Assembly: GCA_034120015.1 (NCBI GenBank) | Contig: JAXEIF010000029.1 | Location: forward strand, 62,001 to 126,000 | Reading direction: 5' to 3' | DNA length: 64,000 nt | DNA from: CALXOJ01 sp034120015 | Lineage (GTDB): Bacteria; Spirochaetota; Spirochaetia; JAFGXN01 | Shown here: in pieces, positions 50,341-58,380 of the stretch | Numbering within the stretch: the stretch's first letter is position 1 | Layout of the letters: each line of letters starts with the position of its first letter | The notes under the pieces: generated by a model | Database searches by the model: none | Seen by the model: the letters and a program-made list of their open reading frames with translations, nothing else | What the model was told of the DNA's origin: nothing | Position numbers and translations under genes: made by a program

Positions 50341-52440
50341 TCAAAGATTTTTTTTCAGTTTTGATTTTTCTTTTTCCAGTTCTTTTATCTGTTCGATGAT
50401 TTCATTCTTCCGTTCGTCGCGGCATTTCGGACAGTTGAAATGTTCGCCCGAAAGGTACCCGTGAACCGGACAAATGGAATACACCGGCGATAACGTAAAA
50501 TAAGGAATCCGGTAGTTGCTGCAAATCGCTTTCACCAGATTCTTGCAGGCGTTGATGTCGGTAATGGCTTCTCCCAAAAAGCCGTGAAAAACCGTTCCGC
50601 CCGTGTACTTGATCTGCAGATCTTCCTGTAAATCAAGGGCCTCAAATATATCATCGGTAAAATTGACCGGCAGTTGAGTCGAATTGGTGTAGTAAACCTC
50701 ATTTTTACCGCCCGTGATGATATCGGGATAACGTTCCTTATCGTGTTTGGCCAGCCGGTAACTGGTGCTTTCCGCCGGAGTCGCTTCCAGGTTGAAGAGG
50801 TCTCCGGTTGCTTCCTGGTATTCGGAGAGCCGGTCGCGCATTTTCAGCAGAATCTCGTTGGCGAAAGCGCGCGCTTCCGGGTCGAGCAAATCTTTCCCCA
50901 TGAAATTGAGCAGACATTCGTTCATGCCGCAAATGCCGATGGTGGAAAAGTGATTGTTCAGATGGCTGAGGTACCGTTTTGTATACGGAAAGAGTCCCGC
51001 TTCGAGAAGCCGGTTGATGACTTTCCGTTTGATAATCAGCGAATCGCGGGCCAGATCCATCAGCCGGTAAAGGCGGTCGTAAAACTCTTCTTTTGTGGAA
51101 GAGAGGTAGCCGATACGCGGCAGGTTAATCGTGACAACGCCGATCGATCCGGTAAATTCGTCGGAGCCGAAAAGGCCGCCGCCGCGTTTGCGCAGTTCCC
51201 GTTTGTCCAGTTGCAGCCGGCAGCACATCGAGCGGACGTCTTCCGGGTTGAGGTCGCTGTTGATGAAATTCTGAAAGTAGGGAGTGCCGTATTTGGCCGT
51301 CATCTTAAACAGCAGTTCGGTGTTGGCGCCGTCCCAGTCGAAATCGCGGGTGATATTGTAGGTCGGAATCGGGTATTGGAAACCGCGGCCGTCGGCATCT
51401 CCTTCCAGAATCAGCTCGATGAAAAGGCGGTTGATCGTGTCCATTTCTTTTTGACAGTCGCCGTATGTAAATTCGGTTTCTTTGCCGCCGACAATTGCCT
51501 TGCGGTCTTTCAAATCGTGGGGAACCGTCCAGTCGAGGGTAATGTTGGTAAACGGCGCCTGGCTGCCCCACCGCGACGGGGTGTTGACACCGAAAAGAAA
51601 ACTCTGCAGCGCTTGCCGCACTTCGTCGTCGTTCAGGTTATCGGCTTTAATAAACGGGGCCAGATAGGTATCAAAACCGGAAAGCGCCTGCGCTCCGGCC
51701 CATTCGTTCTGCATAACGCCCAGAAAGTTGACAATCTGCTGAATCAGAGTCGATAAATGTTTGGCCGGTTTGGAGTTGATTTTGTCTTTGACGCCGCCGA
51801 GACCTTCCTGAATCAGCTGCCGCAGCGACCAGCCGGCACAGTAACCGGAAAACATCGACAAATCGTGAATATGAAAATCGGCATTGCGGTGCGCTTCGGC
51901 AATTTCTTCCGTGTAAATATTCTTCAGCCAGTAATTGGCGGTAATCGCCCCAGAGTTGTGCAGAATCAGGCCGCCGAGCGAAAAGTTGACGTTGGCATTT
52001 TCGTTAACCCGCCAGTCCGACTGCATCAGATAGCCGTCCATCGTGCCGTTGATGTCGAGCATCAGTTTTTTGGTATCGCGCATTGCTTCGTGTTTGGCAC
52101 GGTAGAGGATGTAGGCTTTGGCGGTTTTGACCTTTTTTTCTTCGATAAAAACGGTCTCGACAATATCCTGAATTTCTTCCAAAGCCGGGGCCGAATTCGG
52201 ATGGCGGCCTTTCATGAAGTCCGCCAGCTTCTCTTCGGTTTTTTTTGTCAGATAATCGACGGTATCCGCGGAATAATCATCACCGGACGCCTGCAACGCT
52301 TTTGAAATGGCGCTGGCAATTTTGTAGCGGTCGTACTTTTCCAAACTGCCGTCCCGTTTGACAATCTGTCTGACGGCAAACGGCCGTTGCGGAGCGGAAT
52401 TGCCGAGAAATTCCCTCCAGTCGTTTTTTACTTCTCCCAT
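50341..52440 (-). CDS. nrdD: Anaerobic ribonucleoside-triphosphate reductase, large part lacking the glycyl-radical loop
   Basis: 699 residues. An ATP-cone (about 22-110; VKRDGSLEKYDRYKIASAI) is followed by the class III barrel: NANVNFSLGGLILHNSGAI, DFHIHDLSMFSGYCAGWSLR, SMCCRLQLD, STIGICGMNECLL. It ends with the zinc site CPVHGYLSGEHFNCPKC (about 660-676). Normal NrdD then continues with the RVxGYY loop; here it ends in a charged helix (EIIEQIKELEKEKSKLKK) and stop. The loop is in the next gene. GGGAGGGGG precedes the ATG. It makes dNTPs without oxygen. Confidence 0.93.
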   Translation of the reverse strand: MGEVKNDWREFLGNSAPQRPFAVRQIVKRDGSLEKYDRYKIASAISKALQASGDDYSADTVDYLTKKTEEKLADFMKGRHPNSAPALEEIQDIVETVFIEEKKVKTAKAYILYRAKHEAMRDTKKLMLDINGTMDGYLMQSDWRVNENANVNFSLGGLILHNSGAITANYWLKNIYTEEIAEAHRNADFHIHDLSMFSGYCAGWSLRQLIQEGLGGVKDKINSKPAKHLSTLIQQIVNFLGVMQNEWAGAQALSGFDTYLAPFIKADNLNDDEVRQALQSFLFGVNTPSRWGSQAPFTNITLDWTVPHDLKDRKAIVGGKETEFTYGDCQKEMDTINRLFIELILEGDADGRGFQYPIPTYNITRDFDWDGANTELLFKMTAKYGTPYFQNFINSDLNPEDVRSMCCRLQLDKRELRKRGGGLFGSDEFTGSIGVVTINLPRIGYLSSTKEEFYDRLYRLMDLARDSLIIKRKVINRLLEAGLFPYTKRYLSHLNNHFSTIGICGMNECLLNFMGKDLLDPEARAFANEILLKMRDRLSEYQEATGDLFNLEATPAESTSYRLAKHDKERYPDIITGGKNEVYYTNSTQLPVNFTDDIFEALDLQEDLQIKYTGGTVFHGFLGEAITDINACKNLVKAICSNYRIPYFTLSPVYSICPVHGYLSGEHFNCPKCRDERKNEIIEQIKELEKEKSKLKKNL

Positions 52441-52464
52441 CGATTATATCCCCCTCCCGGTTTG

Positions 52465-52935
52465 CTATCGCTTATTGCTTTTTTTATCGATTTGTTTTAT
52501 CTCGGTGATAAAACGCTTTAAATCATCAAAATTCCGGTAAACCGACGCATAGCGTATGTAAGCGACGGCATCGACCTGTTTTAATTTTTCCAGTATCAAA
52601 TCACCCAACATCGATGATGAAATGATATGGCTCATTCTTCCTTCGTATTCGGCCGCATCTTCGATTTCGGCAATCATGCTGTCGATCATCGACTGCGGAA
52701 TTTGCCGTTTCCGTGTTGCCGTCGTAATACTTTTGCGCAGTTTTTCGGTGTTGAACTCCTGCAATTCGCCGCTTTTTTTCTGAATCATCAGCGGCTTTTC
52801 TTCGGTTTTTTCGTAAGATGTGAATCGTGTACCGCAATTCAGGCATTCTCTCCGTCTCCGGATAACGGTTCCCGTCGAATTTTGGCGGGACTCGAGGACA
52901 CGGTCGTCGGTTGAATTACAATACGGACATCTCAT
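52465..52935 (-). CDS. nrdR: Transcriptional repressor NrdR
   Basis: 156 residues. The N-terminal zinc ribbon MRCPYCNSTDDRVLESR with CLNCGTRFTSYE is followed by an ATP-cone (LMIQKKSGELQEFNTEKLRKSI). NrdR represses RNR genes when dATP is bound. AGGAAAGG lies just before ATG 52935; an in-frame upstream start (52977) would add a non-conserved extension. It is first in the nrdR-nrdD-(radical subunit)-nrdG operon, whose promoter carries an NrdR box, so the whole unit is probably autoregulated. Confidence 0.96.
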   Translation of the reverse strand: MRCPYCNSTDDRVLESRQNSTGTVIRRRRECLNCGTRFTSYEKTEEKPLMIQKKSGELQEFNTEKLRKSITTATRKRQIPQSMIDSMIAEIEDAAEYEGRMSHIISSSMLGDLILEKLKQVDAVAYIRYASVYRNFDDLKRFITEIKQIDKKSNKR

Positions 52936-52989
52936 AACCTTTCCTTTTTTTATCGGCACTTTTGTAGTGGTTCTCAAGAGAACTTAGTC

Positions 52990-53018
52990 ACTATATCACA
53001 CTATATATATGGTGTCTA
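52990..53018 (-). promoter_or_regulatory. Promoter of the nrd operon with an NrdR box in the spacer
   Basis: On the minus strand TAGACA (53018-53013), 17-base spacer, TATAGT (52995-52990). ACACCATATATATAGTGT (53015-52998) is a palindrome of NrdR-box type (ACAC...GTGT) filling the spacer. Binding there should block RNA polymerase. Confidence 0.8.
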
Positions 53019-53117
53019 TATTTTTCTTTAATTTTTTGGAAAACTTTCGATTCAAATCTTCCGAATCTTCTCCGGTATGATTTATCGGGGATTCCTCTTT
53101 TTCTTTTTCCTTCTATA

Positions 53118-53126
53118 TGGTATAAG
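53118..53126 (+). promoter_or_regulatory. Extended -10 promoter, possible leaderless start
   Basis: TGG-TATAAG (-10 at 53121-53126) lies six bases before the ATG at 53133; no -35 and no Shine-Dalgarno are visible. Confidence 0.4.
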
Positions 53127-53132
53127 ATATAT

Positions 53133-54347
53133 ATGGAAAAGAGTTTGAAAATTATTGCCGGCGGAATCGGTTTTATGGCGCTGATTGCTGCCTGTTTTGT
53201 GATGAAAACGTTAAGTTCGATTTTTATCCCGATGGTTTTGGCCCTCTTTTTTTCGATTTTCTTTCTACCCCTTTTAAATGCAATGGAGAAACGGCATGTT
53301 CCCCGGATGCTGGGGGTCATTTTCGCCGTTTTGGTTCTGCTTCTGCTGCTTCTTTTTGCTTCTCTGTTTTTGCTGAATACCGTATCGAAGTTTGCCGTCG
53401 AGTTTCCGAAATATCAGGTCAAAATCCAGGCATTTTATATTCAGTTGGACAGTTATCTTCAGGGGTTCGGAGAAGCTCTCGGAAAGAAACTGAATTATGA
53501 TATGCCCGACAACTTTTCTCTGTTTTCGCTGATACAGACAATGAAATGGGGAGACTGGATTTCGTCCGGGTTAAATACGGTGGTGAACCGATCGTTTTCG
53601 TTTATATCCGCATTTACCGTGCTGGTTCTTTTTCTTGTTTTTATCCTCTCCGAAAGAGTCGTAATTCAGGACCGGCTGAAACTGATTTTTATCCGAAAAA
53701 ATGAAGACGGAAGCGAAACTCCCGAGTCGTTAAAGAAGGCGGAAAAAGTGGCTGCCATCGTTTCCCAGATCGGAAAAGACACACTCAGTTATCTGTGGCT
53801 GAAAACCATCATCAGTGCGCTGACGGCTTTTTGTGTCGGTATCGCAACCTCGGTTGTCGGGATGGATTTCGTTCCGCTTTGGGTGGCCATTACTTTCTTT
53901 TTCAATTTTATTCCCAACATCGGCTCGATTGCGGCTGTCTTTATTATTTCGACATTCGGATTTGCCCAGTTCTCTCCGAATTGGGGAATTGTCGCCTATA
54001 TTTTCTTCATAAACGGATTGATTCAGTTCATTATCGGTAACTGGCTTGATCCGATGCTTCAGGGACGGAAATTTAATCTGAGTCCTGTAGTCGTTTTCTT
54101 TTCGCTGCTGTTTTGGAGCTGGATGTGGGGTATTGTCGGTATGTTTCTGGCAGTCCCGATGATGATGCTGATAAAAATTATTATGATCAATATTCCGGCT
54201 TTGCAGCCGGTCGATGCTCTGATTTCCGGAGACAATAAAGCACCGAAAGATGAAACAATCGGCGATCGGATAAAAGCTTTCGGAAAAAGAGCGGTTGCGG
54301 GAGTTTCTTTTGTAAAATCCAAAATAGGAAAGAAAAATGGAAAATAA
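53133..54347 (+). CDS. AI-2E family (PerM/YhhT) membrane protein
   Basis: 404 residues with seven to eight membrane segments. The family pattern is clear: ALFFSIFFLPLLNAMEKRHVPR near the start, an extracellular amphipathic part (about 85-150), and the C-terminal core (FFFNFIPNIGSIAAVFI; GNWLDPMLQGRKFNLSPVVVFFSLLFWSWMWG). The family was named for AI-2 export, but several members are cation/proton exchangers or other permeases. The short distance to luxS is suggestive but not evidence. The stop overlaps trpS by 11 bases. Confidence 0.9.
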   Translation: MEKSLKIIAGGIGFMALIAACFVMKTLSSIFIPMVLALFFSIFFLPLLNAMEKRHVPRMLGVIFAVLVLLLLLLFASLFLLNTVSKFAVEFPKYQVKIQAFYIQLDSYLQGFGEALGKKLNYDMPDNFSLFSLIQTMKWGDWISSGLNTVVNRSFSFISAFTVLVLFLVFILSERVVIQDRLKLIFIRKNEDGSETPESLKKAEKVAAIVSQIGKDTLSYLWLKTIISALTAFCVGIATSVVGMDFVPLWVAITFFFNFIPNIGSIAAVFIISTFGFAQFSPNWGIVAYIFFINGLIQFIIGNWLDPMLQGRKFNLSPVVVFFSLLFWSWMWGIVGMFLAVPMMMLIKIIMINIPALQPVDALISGDNKAPKDETIGDRIKAFGKRAVAGVSFVKSKIGKKNGK

Positions 54348-55332
54348 AGTTTATCTGACGGGGATTAAGCCGACGGGAACGCCGCATATCGGCAATTATT
54401 TCGGAGCGATTCGCCCGGCGTTGAAGGCGGCCGAATCGTTTGAAGCCCGCTATTTTATAGCCGATTACCATGCGCTGAATACGGTCAAAGATCCTGCCGA
54501 ATTACGGCGCAACACATACGAAGTCGCTGCTGCCTGGATGGCGTGCGGTCTGGATCCGGAAAAAACACTTTTTTACCGCCAGTCGGATATACCGCAGGTG
54601 TTTGAACTGTCGGTTTTGCTGAATGCCTTTACTCCGAAAGGGTTGATGAACCGGGCTCATGCTTATAAAGCGGCGGTTGCCTCCAATCTCGAAAAAGGAG
54701 AAGATCCCGACAGCGGTATCAATATGGGGCTTTATACCTATCCGGTGCTGATGGCCGCCGATATTCTGCTTTTCGACGCCGACTTTGTGCCGGTCGGAAA
54801 AGATCAGGTTCAGCATATCGAAATTGCCGTCGACATCGCCGAGGCCGTCAACCGCAATTACGGAAAAGAGCTGTTCCGCATTCCGCAGCCGTATCTCGAA
54901 GAGTCGTCGCAGGTTATTCCCGGTTCCGACGGACGGAAAATGAGCAAAAGTTACAATAATACGATTCCGCTTTTTTTAAGCGAAGCGCAACTGAAAAAGC
55001 AGGTCATGCGTATCGTAACCAATTCCCAGGGGGTGGAAGAGGTTAAAGATCCCGACAGCTGTAATGTTTTTTCTCTGTATAAACTTTTCGCAAAACCGGA
55101 AGAACAGGCCGCTTTGGCTGTCCGTTACCGCGCCGGCGGTATGGGCTGGGGCGATGCCAAAAAAGAGCTTTTCGACAAAATGAACCGGATGCTGACACCG
55201 ATTCGCGACCGTTATGCGGCGCTGATGGCCGCCCCTTCCGTAATCGATGAGGCTCTGAACCGCGGAGCCGAACGCGCCCGACAGCTGGCTCAACGCAAAA
55301 TGGAAAAATTACGCCGGGCCGTCGGTCTTTAA
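54337..55332 (+). CDS. trpS: Tryptophan-tRNA ligase
   Basis: 331 residues, class I synthetase. LTGIKPTGTPHIGNYFGAI holds the HIGH-type motif (HIGN, about 17-20) and GSDGRKMSKSYNNTI the KMSKS loop (about 196). PVGKDQVQHIEIAVDIA is the tryptophan-site helix. Normal length. GGAAAGAAAA precedes the ATG; it starts inside the end of the preceding membrane protein gene, so they share a transcript. Confidence 0.97.
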   Translation: MENKVYLTGIKPTGTPHIGNYFGAIRPALKAAESFEARYFIADYHALNTVKDPAELRRNTYEVAAAWMACGLDPEKTLFYRQSDIPQVFELSVLLNAFTPKGLMNRAHAYKAAVASNLEKGEDPDSGINMGLYTYPVLMAADILLFDADFVPVGKDQVQHIEIAVDIAEAVNRNYGKELFRIPQPYLEESSQVIPGSDGRKMSKSYNNTIPLFLSEAQLKKQVMRIVTNSQGVEEVKDPDSCNVFSLYKLFAKPEEQAALAVRYRAGGMGWGDAKKELFDKMNRMLTPIRDRYAALMAAPSVIDEALNRGAERARQLAQRKMEKLRRAVGL

Positions 55333-55372
55333 CGTTTTGCCGCCGGGCTGAATTGGCGGCCTGCCCGCAAAT

Positions 55373-55786
55373 TCAGTTGCCCCGGTATGTCGAGTAGCCG
55401 TTTGCCGAAACTGTCAGCGGAATATGGTAATGTCCGTTTCCCCGAATCTGAAATACCACTTCGATGAACGGATAAATTGATGTTTCCTTCTGCTTCCTGA
55501 AATAGGACGCTGTCTCGAATCGCAATTTGTAAATTCCTTCATTATTGTTTTTATGACTCAAAAAATCGGCGATTCGGCCGTTTCTGTCGGTAATGCCCTC
55601 ATCAATTTTTATCCAGCTATCATCGGAAGAGTTCTGTCTGTAAAGAACGATGGTGACACCGGATGCCGGCGAGCCTTTCTGAACATCCAGAATATGCGTG
55701 CTGAGCTGATAGCTTTCTTTCGATGTTTGCGCCGCCGCATAAAAGGACAGTGTTCCCAAAATTAAAAATAAAACTGTTTTTTTCAT
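55373..55786 (-). CDS. Exported transthyretin-like protein (5-hydroxyisourate hydrolase family)
   Basis: 137 residues with a signal peptide (MKKTVLFLILGTLSFYAAAQ). The mature domain has the HIUase landmarks LSTHILDVQKGSPASGV (His near the N-terminus), DRNGRI, HYHIPL and the C-terminal YSTYRG tetrapeptide region. HIUase hydrolyses 5-hydroxyisourate after urate oxidation; no other urate gene is present and the protein is secreted, as in some enterobacteria. GGAGAG lies before the ATG. Divergent from the lipocalin gene. Confidence 0.88.
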   Translation of the reverse strand: MKKTVLFLILGTLSFYAAAQTSKESYQLSTHILDVQKGSPASGVTIVLYRQNSSDDSWIKIDEGITDRNGRIADFLSHKNNNEGIYKLRFETASYFRKQKETSIYPFIEVVFQIRGNGHYHIPLTVSANGYSTYRGN

Positions 55787-55929
55787 GATTCTCTCCGTTA
55801 AATGATGATGAGCTATCTTATGATATTGTCTTGTGTTTTGTCAATATTACAAAATTATATAAATTATTTTCTATTATTTTTATTGATTTCTCTTTATGAA
55901 GAGAGTAAACTGAGAGCAGAGGTATCTGT

Positions 55930-56463
55930 ATGAGGAAAAATTTAAATTTATCATTAGTTTTGATATCCGTTCTGTTTTTGGCGGGATGCACGATGGTGCC
56001 GGAGAATGTCACTCCTGTCCGGGATTTTGACGCGAACCGTTATCTCGGGAAATGGTATGAAATTGCCCGTTTTGATTTCTTCTTTGAAAAGGGATTGAAC
56101 AATGTGACGGCCGAATACTCCCTGAATGAGGACGGAACCGTTCGTGTTGTGAATCGCGGGTATCGTTACGAAAAACAAAAATGGAAAGAAGCGGTCGGTA
56201 AGGCTAAATTCAGAGAAAGTCCGCAAGTCGGTGCGCTGAAAGTGTCTTTTTTCGGACCGTTTTACGCCGGCTATAATGTGATTGCCGTTGAGAACGACTA
56301 TTCGTATGCGCTGGTTTGCGGAAAAAATGACGGTTATTTGTGGATTTTGGGAAGAACTCCTCAAATTCCGGAGGAAGTCAAAACCCGGTATCTGGAGATG
56401 GCAACCGGGCTCGGTTTTGATGTTTCCCGTCTGATTTGGGTTGATCACACGCTGTCGGAATAG
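55930..56463 (+). CDS. blc: Outer-membrane lipoprotein, lipocalin Blc type
   Basis: 177 residues with lipobox LAGC (about 17-20). The lipocalin fold shows its GxW motif in RYLGKWYEIARFDFFFEKG, then NNVTAEYSLNEDGTVRVVNRGY, LKVSFFGPFYAGYNVIAV and LWILGRTPQIP with the C-terminal arginine. Bacterial Blc binds lysophospholipids or fatty acids and helps maintain the outer membrane. The leader is AT-rich. Single gene ending at a bidirectional terminator. Confidence 0.93.
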   Translation: MRKNLNLSLVLISVLFLAGCTMVPENVTPVRDFDANRYLGKWYEIARFDFFFEKGLNNVTAEYSLNEDGTVRVVNRGYRYEKQKWKEAVGKAKFRESPQVGALKVSFFGPFYAGYNVIAVENDYSYALVCGKNDGYLWILGRTPQIPEEVKTRYLEMATGLGFDVSRLIWVDHTLSE

Positions 56464-56478
56464 TCGGGAGTAAACAGC

Positions 56479-56509
56479 AAAAAGGCGGAGCCGAAGCATC
56501 CGCCTTTTT
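56479..56509 (+). terminator. Bidirectional intrinsic terminator
   Basis: AAAAAGGCGGA and TCCGCCTTTTT around a nine-base loop, between blc (plus) and the phosphohexomutase gene (minus). Confidence 0.9.
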
Positions 56510-56511
56510 GT

Positions 56512-58380
56512 TTATTTTGAGCAAAGTCTGTCGGCTTCCTGAATCAAAGCCGAGTGAATTCTTAACAGTTCGGCTTCGGCATTCGGGTTGTTTCCTTTGA
56601 CTTCGGCCAAAACCCGGAAAACCGGTTCGGTTCCCGATCCGCGCATCCAGACAAAAGCGACCGGTTCGTCTGTTTCATTGTAAAAGCGGATTTTAAAACC
56701 GCCCCGTTCCCGGCCGCTTCGGAATTCCGAGCCGACTCCTTCTTTTTCTTCCGTTTTTTCGTAATTGAATTCACGCCATGAAGTCAGTCCCAATTTTTCG
56801 CGGAGCGGTTTCAGTTCGTTTTCCCAGTAGGTCGGGAAAAGGCGTTCGTAAGCGGCTTTCAGTGCGGCGTGGTCGGTTGTCCGGATATCGAGTTTGGCCT
56901 GCGGTTCGTATGAGCCTGTTGTTGTATATGCGGGCAGTGATTCGATAATCGTTTCAAGCGAAAAGTCGGGAGAAAATTCACGGCCGGTCCGTTCGCACCA
57001 GAGACGGAAAAGCTCGGGACGGGTCAGAAGTTTCATCAGCGCTCCGACCGTGTTCAGCGGATCGCGGACGGTGGCCGGATCGGTGATGTTGCCTCCGTTG
57101 GAACCTTCGCCGAGAATGCGGACCAGGTAACCCTGCTGCCGCAGTTTACGTGCCAGATTAACGACGTTGGCTTCGCCCACTTCCGCACGGAAGACTTTCG
57201 CTCCGAATACGGCTGCGACAGCTTCTGTACGATCCGAGGTGCAGCAGTTCACGGCGACGGCAAGCGGCTGCCGGCAACCGTCGACAGTCAAAGCAGCCAG
57301 TTCGCTCAGAACGCATAACGCAAACAGCTGCTGGGCTTCCGGAACGGCTGCCGTTTTACGGTTGTTCTGCATATAAACAATATTACCGCGGTCACCGTCG
57401 TTATCGGGTGTAAAGCCGATCGGAAAACAGATGCCGTTTTCTTTAAAAGATTCCATCCGGTTGCAGTCTTCGAGAAAACGTCGGCACGGTTCAAGAGAGA
57501 TCCCCTCCGGAACAATGCGGTGAACAATTTGTCCCGGACGGTTGTTCATGGTCCGTACCGTCAGACCGCAGGAGGTGAAAAAATCGGTGTCGATTGATAG
57601 AGTTCGAGCGCTGCCGTTATAATCAATGACGATGCCGAGACGACGCGGGGCAACCGTTTCGGCAAACCGCTGTATCGATTCGCCGGCGAGCCGGGTATCA
57701 CTGATACCGGAAAAGACGACGGAACTGAAGTCGGTATAGGCTTTAAGAGCTTCTTCCTTGTTCTTTATCCGGCTTTCGTTTACGGATTTGATGCGGTCTC
57801 CGCCGATTGTGGTTGCTGCCGTAACGGCGCTCTGAATTTCTTCAAAGACGGGTACTTTTTCCCGTATTCTTTCAATAAAAAGATTGGCCGTGTCGGGATC
57901 CAAAACGGCTCCGTCGCCCCAACCGAATTTAAATCCGTTGTGGCCGATCGGGTTGTGGCTGGCCGAAACGTACGCGAATGCATCCGCAGACGGGTCTGTT
58001 TTGACATAAGCCATAATTTCCGGTGCTGCCGCTACCCCGATTGTGCGAACACCGATCCCCTCGGACAGAAAAGATCTGATGAGAAGCTGTTCCAATGCGG
58101 GGCCTGTAGGGCGTGTGTCGGTTCCCGTAACGATAACGGGAGATTCCTTTCCGGTATGTTCTTTCAGAAAAGACGCAAATTCGCGGCCGATAAAAACCGT
58201 CAGAGCGGCATCGGCAGAAGAGATTGCGGGTGTGGCGCTTTCTTCGATTCCGTCAATAGCGAAAACTTTACGGAATCCGGAGGGCGACAAAATAAACGAG
58301 TCAAAAGCGTCTTTTAAGACAGATTGCTGAGGGCAAATGGGTATCTGCCGGTCTTGTTCAAATCCGAAATCAGTTATCAT
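56512..58380 (-). CDS. Phosphoglucomutase/phosphomannomutase family protein
   Basis: 622 residues, alpha-D-phosphohexomutase superfamily. The phosphoserine loop is YVSASHNPIGHNGFKFG (about residue 140), the metal loop FTPDNDGDRGNIVYM, the sugar loop GEGSNGGNIT, and the phosphate-binding loop RGSGTEPVFRV near the C-terminus. It interconverts hexose 1- and 6-phosphates. The length, longer than the usual 450-550, reflects insertions in the middle. Sugar specificity is not readable. Its start overlaps dapL by 11 bases, so the two genes are co-transcribed. Confidence 0.9.
   Translation of the reverse strand: MITDFGFEQDRQIPICPQQSVLKDAFDSFILSPSGFRKVFAIDGIEESATPAISSADAALTVFIGREFASFLKEHTGKESPVIVTGTDTRPTGPALEQLLIRSFLSEGIGVRTIGVAAAPEIMAYVKTDPSADAFAYVSASHNPIGHNGFKFGWGDGAVLDPDTANLFIERIREKVPVFEEIQSAVTAATTIGGDRIKSVNESRIKNKEEALKAYTDFSSVVFSGISDTRLAGESIQRFAETVAPRRLGIVIDYNGSARTLSIDTDFFTSCGLTVRTMNNRPGQIVHRIVPEGISLEPCRRFLEDCNRMESFKENGICFPIGFTPDNDGDRGNIVYMQNNRKTAAVPEAQQLFALCVLSELAALTVDGCRQPLAVAVNCCTSDRTEAVAAVFGAKVFRAEVGEANVVNLARKLRQQGYLVRILGEGSNGGNITDPATVRDPLNTVGALMKLLTRPELFRLWCERTGREFSPDFSLETIIESLPAYTTTGSYEPQAKLDIRTTDHAALKAAYERLFPTYWENELKPLREKLGLTSWREFNYEKTEEKEGVGSEFRSGRERGGFKIRFYNETDEPVAFVWMRGSGTEPVFRVLAEVKGNNPNAEAELLRIHSALIQEADRLCSK

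Noticed and set aside
48598..54347. luxS and an AI-2E family protein as an AI-2 production/export pair
   Set aside because: They are about 4 kb apart on opposite strands with an unrelated operon between, and the AI-2E family name does not prove AI-2 transport.
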